Position numbers and translations under genes: made by a program. The notes under the pieces were generated by a model, which was given only the letters and a program-made list of their open reading frames with translations, was not told where the DNA came from and made no database searches. This document shows, in pieces, positions 26,933 to 35,302 of a DNA stretch of 41,072 bases. Every line of letters starts with the position of its first letter. Position 1 is the first letter of the stretch. Source of the stretch: Xanthobacteraceae bacterium (GTDB lineage: Bacteria; Pseudomonadota; Alphaproteobacteria; Rhizobiales; Xanthobacteraceae); the NCBI GenBank assembly GCA_019241285.1, contig JAFAXD010000300.1, positions 1-41,072 of the forward strand. The letters are read 5' to 3'.

Positions 26933-27427
26933 TCATTTCTCCGTCGCCGCGGTCACATCAACCTCGATCAGCATGCCGGGCCAGGCGAGTTGGCTGATCG
27001 CCACGAAGGTTCCGGCGGGTTGCGGCAGACCGGCAAAGGCTTCGCCGCGGCACTTCCCGACGTCCGCGAAATACCGGATATCGGTCACATAGGTCGTCAC
27101 CTTGACGACGTCGCTGAGTGAGCTGCCCTGTTTCTCCAGAATGCGCTTGATCTTGTCCCAGGCATAGCGACACTGCGCGCCGACATCGCCGAGATATTTG
27201 ATGGCTCCGCCCGTTGTGGCTGCTTCATCCTCCGCGCCGATGCCGCCCAGGAATAAGAGGCGCCCGGGATTTTTCACCGATACCACCTCGGAGAAGCGGC
27301 CTTTGGCCCATTCACTGTAGTTGAAGTTCTTCTTCTCAAAACTGGTTGAGTCTTCTGCGGCGGCAACTGAAATCGATGCGGCCAAGAGCAGGGATGTTGC
27401 GAGAAGCGCCGAACATGATCGTTGCAT
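26933..27427 (-). CDS. RidA (YjgF/YER057c) family protein with predicted signal peptide
   Basis: N-terminal 'MQRSCSALLATSLLLAASISVAAAEDS', then 'GRLLFLGGIGAEDE...DVGAQCRYAWDKIKRILEKQGSSLSDVVKVTTYVTDIRYFADVG...PAGTFVAISQLAWPGMLIEVDVTAA'. Confidence 0.88.
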   Translation of the reverse strand: MQRSCSALLATSLLLAASISVAAAEDSTSFEKKNFNYSEWAKGRFSEVVSVKNPGRLLFLGGIGAEDEAATTGGAIKYLGDVGAQCRYAWDKIKRILEKQGSSLSDVVKVTTYVTDIRYFADVGKCRGEAFAGLPQPAGTFVAISQLAWPGMLIEVDVTAATEK

Positions 27428-27690
27428 GTGGTTGTCCTGGTGAGGTGAGTGCGAAATCCGCGGTATTTACTGATGGCTACAGCTGTAGAGATTATTCGCT
27501 CCGGACACAAACTTCTTCCTCGACTCCTGAAGGGGCACGAGCTGAGTGGTGCCTTACGCGAAGCGGTCTCACTGCCTATCTCGCGCTACCGGATAGGGAC
27601 CATCCGCGAAACGCGATCGTGATAACCTTTCCGGCGGATCTGGATTGCCAGCGGGCGAAAACCCGTGCCAGCGCGTAAGAGGAGAGTCGA

Positions 27691-28119
27691 ATGAGTGCGC
27701 CAAAGGTGTGGACAGGCGCCTGTCACTGCGGCGCCGTTCGTTTCACGGTGAAACTGGCGGACGGTTTGGACAAACCGCGCCGCTGCAATTGCTCGCTGTG
27801 CCGGATGCGAGGCGCCGTCGTGGTGAGCGCGCGCGTCGGCGAACTGACGATCGATAGCGGCGCGGACGCTCTACAGCTCTATCGCTTCAACACGATGCAA
27901 GCCGAGCACTACTTCTGCTCAAAGTGCGGGATCTATACGCATCACAAACGCCGCTCGAACCGCAACGAGCTCGGCGTCAACGTCGCATGCCTTGCGGGTG
28001 TTAGTCCCTTCGATTTTGCGACGGTTCCAGTTTATGAGGGCGGAAGGCATCCAAGCGACTCGCCTGGGACGCCGGGATCCGAGATCGCAGGGTATCTGCG
28101 ATATGAGAGCGCCAATTAG
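27691..28119 (+). CDS. GFA family protein (glutathione-dependent formaldehyde-activating-like)
   Basis: Zn-binding Cys pattern 'GACHCGAVRFTV...CNCSLCRMRGAVVV...HYFCSKCGIYTHHKRRSN'. Confidence 0.93.
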   Translation: MSAPKVWTGACHCGAVRFTVKLADGLDKPRRCNCSLCRMRGAVVVSARVGELTIDSGADALQLYRFNTMQAEHYFCSKCGIYTHHKRRSNRNELGVNVACLAGVSPFDFATVPVYEGGRHPSDSPGTPGSEIAGYLRYESAN

Positions 28120-28125
28120 GATCGA

Positions 28126-29382
28126 TCAGCTTATCTTGCGCTGCTGCTGCGGCGGTTCCGGACCAAACACACTGTAACCGCCGTACTCGTGCGAGCGCGC
28201 GCGCTCCTCGGCGAACAGCGCGTCTACCGAAGGTCCGGACGCGTTGCGCTCGAGTTGGCGCGCTTGTTCGTCGAGGCGCTTGATGGCGGCGAGTTCCTCG
28301 GTGTGTCCGAGCTTTGCGTTGCGCACGGCGCGTTTGAGTACATCGATGGTGTGGTCATAGACCTTGAGCGGCACCGGATAGGGATGCCGGTCCTTGCCGC
28401 CGTGCGCGACCGAGAACCGGGCTGGGTCGCTAAAGCGATATGGCGCGCCGTGCACCACTTCGGCGACTTGGGCGAGCGCCCGCACCGTGCGAGCGCCGAC
28501 GCCTGGGACGAGTAGCAACGCGGCGAAATCCTTGGGCCCGCACTCCGCGGCGGCGACCAGGTTCCCGTGCAGCCGTCGGGCAACGATATCCTCCGGCCGG
28601 ACATCGTGATGCGCGGGCATCATGAGATGCGGCAGCGTGAGTTGCGGCTGCGGTGCTTGCGGCTTTGTGCCCGTTCGCTCCAGCTTCGCCAGCTGGCGTT
28701 CAATGCCGTCCGGGCCAAGTTCATCGAGGAGATCGAGTTGGCGTTGGCGCGAGCTCTCGGCGCGCCGATCGGTCAGGTTCACGATGACACCTTGCTCGAC
28801 CCCGTCGATCGCCGCGTGCGGTTCGTCGACGAAGCTGGTGAGGCCTTCGGAGAGCCAATGATAGCGCCGGGCATGGCGGCGATCGCCGTTCATGCCTTGC
28901 TGCACCACGACCCAATGTCCGTCATCGGTGATGATGAACCCGTGCAGATAGAGATCGAACCCATCCTGGACCGCGGCGCTATCGACTTTGGCAACGAGCC
29001 GGCTCGTCCTGGCGAGATCCGCGCCATCAAGACCGACTCGGTCGCCGACCGCGATCAGCTCGTGCGGGGTTTGCCGCGAGTGCTGTCCACGGCCGCCGCA
29101 GACATGGATGCCGAGGTCTGATGAGCGCGGGTTGAGACCGCGCTTCAGCGCGCCGATGACGCTGGTGGTAATGCCGGACGAATGCCAGTCCATCCCCATG
29201 ACGGCGCCGAAGGATTGGAACCAGAAAGGATGAGCCAAACGGCGCAGCAGCTCGTCGCGCCCATATTCGATGACGATCGCCTCGACAATGACCGCGCCCA
29301 GGCGAGTCATGCGCTCGCCGAGCCATTTCGGCACGCGGCCACCATGCAGCGGCAGGTCGGCGCTCCCGGCGCGGCGGGCCAT
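28126..29382 (-). CDS. DUF763 domain-containing protein
   Basis: 'MARRAGSADLPLHGGRVPKWLGERMTRLGAVIVEAIVIEYGRDELLRRLAHPFWFQSFGAVMGMDWHSSGITTSVIGALKRGLNP' is a characteristic DUF763 N-terminus. Confidence 0.9.
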   Translation of the reverse strand: MARRAGSADLPLHGGRVPKWLGERMTRLGAVIVEAIVIEYGRDELLRRLAHPFWFQSFGAVMGMDWHSSGITTSVIGALKRGLNPRSSDLGIHVCGGRGQHSRQTPHELIAVGDRVGLDGADLARTSRLVAKVDSAAVQDGFDLYLHGFIITDDGHWVVVQQGMNGDRRHARRYHWLSEGLTSFVDEPHAAIDGVEQGVIVNLTDRRAESSRQRQLDLLDELGPDGIERQLAKLERTGTKPQAPQPQLTLPHLMMPAHHDVRPEDIVARRLHGNLVAAAECGPKDFAALLLVPGVGARTVRALAQVAEVVHGAPYRFSDPARFSVAHGGKDRHPYPVPLKVYDHTIDVLKRAVRNAKLGHTEELAAIKRLDEQARQLERNASGPSVDALFAEERARSHEYGGYSVFGPEPPQQQRKIS

Positions 29383-29517
29383 CAGCGTGCACCTATGGGG
29401 AACGCATCGATGGTCTGACGGATCAGCATTTGCCTGCTTACCATGGTTGGAACATATTTAGAACAACCGCCCAACATTCGCTTGTCAAATTGCTTACATA
29501 CCCTCATATGTATCAAC

Positions 29518-29802
29518 ATGACTTACCTCAGCATCCGCGACTTGCAGAAAATCTCGGGAGAGACCATCGGCGCGCTGCCGGGGCCGACGCCCGTCAAGTC
29601 GGGTGACCGGACAGTCGGTCTACTCGTACCCTTGAAGATGGCCGATCCCGATCGGCTCGCCGCAGTTTTGGCGCGAGCGGAAGCACTTGCAAAAGGACGC
29701 GATTCGGCGGCCGAGGATGCGGCGCTCCGCCAGTTCGGGGACGTCGATCCTGTCGATTGGTCGGTCGAAGCCGTGCGTGCTCTGATGGCCGAGCGCACCT
29801 GA
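29518..29802 (+). CDS. Putative antitoxin of a PIN-domain TA pair
   Basis: Small ORF 'MTYLSIRDLQKISGETIGALPGPTPVKSGDRTVGLLVPLKMADPDRLAAVLARAEAL...' immediately 5' of the PIN gene (GTG start 2 nt after the TGA). Confidence 0.6.
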   Translation: MTYLSIRDLQKISGETIGALPGPTPVKSGDRTVGLLVPLKMADPDRLAAVLARAEALAKGRDSAAEDAALRQFGDVDPVDWSVEAVRALMAERT

Positions 29803-29803
29803 C

Positions 29804-30250
29804 GTGCGCTTGCCCACTTCGACACTGGTCGTGGATGCCGCGATCCTGATTGCGGCGGTGCGCGGCAGGAGTTCCGGCGCGTTTATGCAGGCAGCGCACG
29901 CGGCAGCGTTTGTGACGACGGATCGTGTCGTTCATGAAGCACGGCGCCGCATTGAAGACGGCTTGCAGCGGCCCGACCTGTTGCCTGTGCTTGATGAGTT
30001 GACGGCGGAAATGACTGTCATACCCGTAGCAGCATTGATGCCAATACTAGATCAAAGCGAGACCGCGCTGAGGGAGGCCGTCGCCAGCCGAAATGGCTCC
30101 GTCCGGGACGCCCACGTTCTAGCGCTGGCGTGGAGCGTCGATGCTGATATCTGGACAACGGATCGCGACTTCGCCGGAACGGGAATTGCAACCTGGTCGA
30201 CACCGAATTTGATGCGAGGTCTAGCTGAAGCAACAGCACGCCGGTCATAG
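29804..30250 (+). CDS. PIN domain protein (VapC-like toxin)
   Basis: 'LVVDAAILIAAVRGRSSGAFMQAAHAAAFVTTDRVVHEARRRIEDG...RDAHVLALAWSVDADIWTTDRDFAGTGIATWST' has PIN acidic residues. GTG start. Confidence 0.78.
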   Translation: MRLPTSTLVVDAAILIAAVRGRSSGAFMQAAHAAAFVTTDRVVHEARRRIEDGLQRPDLLPVLDELTAEMTVIPVAALMPILDQSETALREAVASRNGSVRDAHVLALAWSVDADIWTTDRDFAGTGIATWSTPNLMRGLAEATARRS

Positions 30251-30270
30251 ACGTCTCTGCCACGTTATAG

Positions 30271-30870
30271 TCAGAGATCGGGGTCCACTAGTGTCCTGAA
30301 CGTCACCGAGTAGCGCAATGCGTCAACGGCTGGGATGCTGTGCTGCCAGTCCCAGCGCGCTTCGCCGCGGAGAAGGTACGCCGAGCGCGGTCGCACCTGA
30401 AGCGAGGCGCGTTCCCAGCCGTTCCCGTCTTTGCGACGCAGGCGAAGCGTGCACGGTGCGCCGAGCGAGACCGCGATCACGTCGCCAAACATCGGTTTGT
30501 CGCGGTGCCAGCCGATGCCGGCGCCCGGCGCATACTTGTTGATTAGAACCTGTTGCAGGCTCTCCGGCTCGACTGCGGCAAAAGCCGCCGCGCGGGCACG
30601 CACCGGAAGAAGGAACGGCGGAATTTCCTCGCTGTCGCGAAGCTTTGCTCCGGCGTAGTCGTAACGCCATCCGAACCAGGCAACGTGACGCTTGGCGAGA
30701 AAACCGTGGAAGTCGAATGGCTGGAAGGACAGCGCCGCGATGTCACGGAGCAGGGCGGCTTCGTCAGCTGGCGCGATGATCTCCTCTTGATAGGCGAAGC
30801 CCGTGGGCCAAGCGGGAGCTGGCGCAAAGAGGTCGCGCTGCACTGCGGCTGCTGTTCGATGTTGTGGCAT
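30271..30870 (-). CDS. AlkB-like alpha-ketoglutarate-dependent dioxygenase
   Basis: 'LINKYAPGAGIGWHRDKPMFGDVIAVSLGAPCTLRLRRK...YLLRGEARWDWQHSIPAVDALRYSVTFRTL' has HxD...H and RxxxxxR. Start chosen at MPQHRTAAAV. Confidence 0.92.
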   Translation of the reverse strand: MPQHRTAAAVQRDLFAPAPAWPTGFAYQEEIIAPADEAALLRDIAALSFQPFDFHGFLAKRHVAWFGWRYDYAGAKLRDSEEIPPFLLPVRARAAAFAAVEPESLQQVLINKYAPGAGIGWHRDKPMFGDVIAVSLGAPCTLRLRRKDGNGWERASLQVRPRSAYLLRGEARWDWQHSIPAVDALRYSVTFRTLVDPDL

Positions 30871-30913
30871 GACGAACGTGAAATAGGAACTGGAACGGCA
30901 GGCCGCCACGCGT

Positions 30914-31903
30914 CTACTGCAACGTCTCCCGGAAGAACCGCACCACCTCGGCATCGAAGCGCTGGTGGAATTCGGCGCGATCAAAACCAGCGATCGATTG
31001 GCAAATATCGGGCGCGACCTTGGCCAATTCTGCCGTGCACGGAGTGAGGAAATCGAAATGGTCCGCCTTGGCCACCAGGTGAAACTCAGGCGAGCGAGGC
31101 AGGTTGGCGCGCACGGCATCCGCATAGTCGGGCGCCGGCAGGATGTGGTCGAATTCAGCGCTCCAGAGCTGGATCGGGATCGTCACGGGATCTAAGCCTT
31201 CGCCGCTGAACGTGTAGCCTAACGCGGGGGCGGCAATGACTGCGGCCTTAATGCGCGGGTCCCGGATCGAGGTTGGCGCTGTGGCATCGGCGGCGGCCGG
31301 GGGTGGCGCCATGCCGACGCGCTTGATCAGTGTACACTCGAAATAGTCCGGATGCGCCTCGCAGTGCGGTTTGATTCTCGTGAAATCAGGGGCGCCGCCG
31401 ATATCCGCGAGCACCGTAAAACCGCCGGCGGAGAAGCCAAGCGCGCCGACGCGTTGCGGGTCGATGCGGGCGTGGTCCGGCCACTCGCTGAGCATGTAAT
31501 CGGTCACCCGCTGCAGCTGCGGTGGCCGACGCCGGATCTGCGCCGCGCGACTCTGGTCCTGGTAGTTGTCGCCGGGATGCGTCGGGGCCGCCACGACGAA
31601 GCCGGCGCGCGCAAGCGCCAATGCCGTGTCGATGTGGCTGCCATACCAGCCACCTGTCCCGTGTGAAACGACGATTAGCGGCAAGTGCTCCCCAGCCACC
31701 GGGGCGCCGGGCGCCACGGACTGAACAAGGGTCCCGAGGCGCTGCTCACGTGCAGGCTCCTCGGTCGGATACCAGATGCCGACCGTCATCGGCTGATCGC
31801 CGGGATTAGCGACCTGCACCTCCTGGAAGCCGGCCTCCACGGCTACGGCCCGAGCGGTCCAGAGAACCACACAGGCAGCTGCGAGAAGACCGCGTCGTTT
31901 CAT
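30914..31903 (-). CDS. Secreted alpha/beta hydrolase (dienelactone-hydrolase-like)
   Basis: Signal peptide MKRRGLLAAACVVLWTARAVAVEA, 'LPLIVVSHGTGGWYGSHIDTALALARAGFVVAAPTHPGDN' and nucleophile elbow 'RVGALGFSAGGFTVL'. Confidence 0.9.
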   Translation of the reverse strand: MKRRGLLAAACVVLWTARAVAVEAGFQEVQVANPGDQPMTVGIWYPTEEPAREQRLGTLVQSVAPGAPVAGEHLPLIVVSHGTGGWYGSHIDTALALARAGFVVAAPTHPGDNYQDQSRAAQIRRRPPQLQRVTDYMLSEWPDHARIDPQRVGALGFSAGGFTVLADIGGAPDFTRIKPHCEAHPDYFECTLIKRVGMAPPPAAADATAPTSIRDPRIKAAVIAAPALGYTFSGEGLDPVTIPIQLWSAEFDHILPAPDYADAVRANLPRSPEFHLVAKADHFDFLTPCTAELAKVAPDICQSIAGFDRAEFHQRFDAEVVRFFRETLQ

Positions 31904-32045
31904 CTGAACCCTCCCAGGGTAAACAGCTCCGCACTGATCCATTAGGATGCGTTGCCTCGCTCCGCCAAGACACGACTTCGTGGGCACTGCTTGATGCGAC
32001 CGCGACCACGTGCCAATGACGGGCGATGATAGGTGCGGAGGTCGG

Positions 32046-32393
32046 ATGAGCGTTACGATCTACGGAATCAAGAATTGCGACACGATGAAGAAAGCCTTCG
32101 CCTGGCTCGACAACCATGGTGTTGACTACACGTTTCATGACTACAAGAAAGCCGGCGCGGACCGCCAGCAATTGGAACGCTGGTGCCAGCAGTTGGGCTG
32201 GGAAACAGTCCTGAACCGCGCCGGAACCACCTTTCGCAAGCTGCCGGAGGAGAAAAAGGAAGGGCTCAATGCCGCGAAGGCGATCAAGTTGATGCTCGAG
32301 CAACCGTCGATGATCAAACGGCCGGTGCTGGACACGGGAAAGCGCTTGCTGGTCGGTTTCAAGCCGGACGAATATCAAGCAACCTTGAAATAG
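32046..32393 (+). CDS. ArsC/Spx-like reductase family protein
   Basis: 'MSVTIYGIKNCDTMKKAFAWLDNHGVDYTFHDYKKAGADRQQLERWCQQLGWETVLNRAGTTFRKLPE...IKRPVLDTGKRLLVGFKPDEYQATL'. Confidence 0.94.
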   Translation: MSVTIYGIKNCDTMKKAFAWLDNHGVDYTFHDYKKAGADRQQLERWCQQLGWETVLNRAGTTFRKLPEEKKEGLNAAKAIKLMLEQPSMIKRPVLDTGKRLLVGFKPDEYQATLK

Positions 32394-32407
32394 AACCAGG
32401 AGATTGC

Positions 32408-32998
32408 GTGGACCTTCAGACTCTGGCCGCCTACGACGCGGCCGCAACCGCCTTCGCGGCAGAATGGCACGACCAGCCACCTCCGGCCGACCTGCACGAT
32501 CTGGTGCGGCGCTTCTTCAAACGAGGGCGCACTGCCGATATTGGGGCCGGCAGCGGACGTGAGGTTGCCTGGCTCGGCGCAAACGGATTCGACGCCGTCG
32601 GTTACGAGCCGTCGCGCGGACTGCGCGAGGAAGCGCAACGGCGCTATCCGGCCCTTTCTTTTGCGGACGCGGCACTTCCCGAACTCGCTGGTGTGCCTGA
32701 CGCATCGTTCGACAACGTGCTGTGCGAGACTGTGCTCATGCATCTCGATGCGACGGAGATCGGGCCGGCTGTTATGCGTCTCCTCGCAATCGTCAGGCCA
32801 GGCGGCACGCTGTATCTCAGCTGGCGCGTCACCGAGGGCACCGACCAACGAGACCCGCAAGGCCGCCTCTACGCCGCTATCCAACCCGAGCCGGTGCGTC
32901 GCGCATTGATGAACGCGGCCATTCTGCTGGACGAGACTCGCGTCAGCGCATCGTCCGGCAAACGGATCCATCGCATCGTGGCACGCAAACCAACCTGA
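32408..32998 (+). CDS. Class I SAM-dependent methyltransferase
   Basis: 'RTADIGAGSGREVAWLGANGFDAVGYEPSRGLREEAQRRYPALSFADAALPEL...SFDNVLCETVLMHLD'. GTG start at 32408 just after the ArsC-like gene; the ORF-track start at 32183 overlaps that gene and is unlikely. Confidence 0.88.
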   Translation: MDLQTLAAYDAAATAFAAEWHDQPPPADLHDLVRRFFKRGRTADIGAGSGREVAWLGANGFDAVGYEPSRGLREEAQRRYPALSFADAALPELAGVPDASFDNVLCETVLMHLDATEIGPAVMRLLAIVRPGGTLYLSWRVTEGTDQRDPQGRLYAAIQPEPVRRALMNAAILLDETRVSASSGKRIHRIVARKPT

Positions 32999-33010
32999 AG
33001 GACGCTCTTC

Positions 33011-33787
33011 GTGGATGTCAGCTTGGCCGGTCGCGCCGCCATCGTCACCGGTGGCAGCAAGGGCATTGGGTTCGGGGTTGCCTTCCGGTTCGCACAATCG
33101 GGGGCGGACGTGGCAATCGTCGCCCGCGGTCGTGAGGCGCTTGCGCAAGCGGAGAAACGCATCAGCGACGCGGCAGGCAGGCGCGTCGTCACGGTCGTGG
33201 CTGACGTTGCCAATGCGGGCGATATCAAGCGCGCCTATGATGAAGCGATGCGCGGACTCGGCCGGATCGATATCGTCGTCAACAATGCCGGCACGTCGCG
33301 CGCGGGTCCGTTCGAGAGCCTGACCGACGAGATCATGCAGCAGGACCTCGATCAGAAGTTCTTCGCCGCCTTGCGCCTGACGCGTCTCGCCTGGGAGCAA
33401 ATGAAGGCGCGGCGCTGGGGACGGATCATCAACGTGCTCAACATCGGCGCGAAGGCGCCACGCGGCGGCAGCGCGCCCACCACCATCTCGCGAGCGGCGG
33501 GTATGGCCTTGACCAAGGTGCTGGCCGGGGAGGGCGCACCGCACAACATTCTGGTCAACGCGCTGCTCGTTGGAATCATCGAAGCCGATCAGCACGAGCA
33601 CGCGGCCAAGCGCGCCGGCGTGCCAGTCGCCGACTATCTTGCGCGTTTCGCCAAGGACATCCCGATGGGGCGCGTCGGCAAGCCTGAGGAGTTTGCCAAT
33701 CTGGCCTGCTTGCTGGCCTCGGACGCGGGCTCCTACATTACCGGGACGGCGATCAATGTCGACGGCGGGCGCTCGCCGGTGGTCTAA
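33011..33787 (+). CDS. SDR family oxidoreductase
   Basis: 'GRAAIVTGGSKGIGFGVAFRFAQSGADVAIVARG', 'DIVVNNAGTS' and 'FANLACLLASDAGSYITGTAINVDGGRSPVV'. GTG start. Confidence 0.93.
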   Translation: MDVSLAGRAAIVTGGSKGIGFGVAFRFAQSGADVAIVARGREALAQAEKRISDAAGRRVVTVVADVANAGDIKRAYDEAMRGLGRIDIVVNNAGTSRAGPFESLTDEIMQQDLDQKFFAALRLTRLAWEQMKARRWGRIINVLNIGAKAPRGGSAPTTISRAAGMALTKVLAGEGAPHNILVNALLVGIIEADQHEHAAKRAGVPVADYLARFAKDIPMGRVGKPEEFANLACLLASDAGSYITGTAINVDGGRSPVV

Positions 33788-33865
33788 ATCGTCCAACAAA
33801 GGTGCTTTCCCGGCCGGGGTCCGCGTGGCACAGTTTGGCTAACAATAATCTGAGGCGATCCCAGG

Positions 33866-35194
33866 ATGGCTGAGGCGACGGTCATTCACGGCACGCGTGC
33901 GGCTCCACGCAAGCCGTGGTACACGGTGCTGTATATTCAGGTGTTGATTGCAATCGCGCTCGGCGTTGCCGTCGGACATTTCTATCCGCAAACCGGAAGT
34001 GCCCTCAAGCCGCTCGGCGACGCCTTCATCAACCTGATCAAGATGATGATCGCTCCGGTGATTTTCTGCACCGTGGTGCACGGCATCTCCTCTATGGGCG
34101 ATCTCAAGAAGATCGGCCGAGTCGGCATCAAGACATTGTTCTATTTCGAGGCCGTATCCACTCTGGCGCTTGGGATCGGTCTGCTGATGGGCGAGGTGTT
34201 GCAGCCGGGCGCAGGTTTCAACATCGATCCCGCAAGCCTCGATCCCAAGGCGGTGGCGAGCTATGTCTCGCGGGCCGCTCAGGAAGGGGTCACGAACCAC
34301 CTGATGAATATCATTCCCAACACCTTCGTCGGTGCGTTCGCGGGCGGCGACCTGCTGCAGGTCTTGCTGGTGTCGATCCTCACCGGCTTCGCCATATCCA
34401 GAATGGGCAAGCTCGGTGAGCAGGTGGCGCACGCGATCGACGCGATGGCCAAGATATTCTTTGGCGTGATCGGGATCATCGTCCGCGCCGCGCCGGTTGG
34501 CGCTTTCGGCGCCATGGCGTTCACGGTTGGCGCCTTCGGGGTGGGTTCGCTGTGGAAGCTGATCGAGCTCGTTCTTGTCTTCTATGCCACCAGCATTTTG
34601 TTCATCGTCGTCGTGCTCGGGACGATCGCGCGTGCCGCCGGGTTCTCGATCTTCCGCTTCATCGCCTACATCAAGGACGAATTGCTGATCGTCGTCGGCA
34701 CGTCGTCGTCGGAAACGGTGCTGCCGCAGATGATTCAGAAAATGCAGCGGCTGGGGGCGTCAAAGTCGGTTGTCGGCCTCGTGATTCCGACCGGCTACAG
34801 CTTCAATCTCGACGGCACCAACATCTATATGACGCTGGCGACGTTGTTCCTCGCCCAGGCCACCAACACGCCGCTCACCCTCGGTCAGGAGCTGGGTATC
34901 CTGGCGATCGCCATGATCACCTCCAAAGGCGCATCGGGCGTGACCGGCGCCGGCTTCGTGACGCTGGCAGCCACGCTCGCGATCGTGCCAGACATTCCAA
35001 TTCAATCGCTCGCGATCCTGCTTGGGATCGACAAGTTCATGAGCGAGTGCCGGGCGCTGACCAACCTCGTGGGTAACGGCGTTGCCACCGTGGTGATCAG
35101 CCGCTGGGAAGGCGAACTCGATGCGCAGAAGCTGCACGAAACCATGGCGCATCCTATGACCATCGGCGAAGAGATGGAAACCAAACCGGCGTAA
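33866..35194 (+). CDS. dctA: C4-dicarboxylate/amino acid:cation symporter (DctA-type)
   Basis: '[62 protein letters not shown]' and '[64 protein letters not shown]'. Confidence 0.96.
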   Translation: MAEATVIHGTRAAPRKPWYTVLYIQVLIAIALGVAVGHFYPQTGSALKPLGDAFINLIKMMIAPVIFCTVVHGISSMGDLKKIGRVGIKTLFYFEAVSTLALGIGLLMGEVLQPGAGFNIDPASLDPKAVASYVSRAAQEGVTNHLMNIIPNTFVGAFAGGDLLQVLLVSILTGFAISRMGKLGEQVAHAIDAMAKIFFGVIGIIVRAAPVGAFGAMAFTVGAFGVGSLWKLIELVLVFYATSILFIVVVLGTIARAAGFSIFRFIAYIKDELLIVVGTSSSETVLPQMIQKMQRLGASKSVVGLVIPTGYSFNLDGTNIYMTLATLFLAQATNTPLTLGQELGILAIAMITSKGASGVTGAGFVTLAATLAIVPDIPIQSLAILLGIDKFMSECRALTNLVGNGVATVVISRWEGELDAQKLHETMAHPMTIGEEMETKPA

Positions 35195-35237
35195 GCAGCG
35201 ACGTCTTTCGAGCAAAAACAAATTCGGACCAAAAAAC

Positions 35238-35270
35238 AAACCCGGAAGGCGTTGCTGCCTTCCGGGTTTT
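35238..35270 (+). terminator. Rho-independent terminator after dctA
   Basis: aaacccggaaggc-gttgct-gccttccgggtttt: long perfect stem, T-tract, about 45 nt after the stop. Probably bidirectional with the convergent gene. Confidence 0.85.
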
Positions 35271-35302
35271 CATTTTGCTGATGTGCGCGTCGTTAGCTCT
35301 AA

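Noticed and set aside
32375-33799. 474-aa minus-strand ORF
   Set aside because: Antisense to the methyltransferase and SDR genes, which have clear Rossmann motifs.
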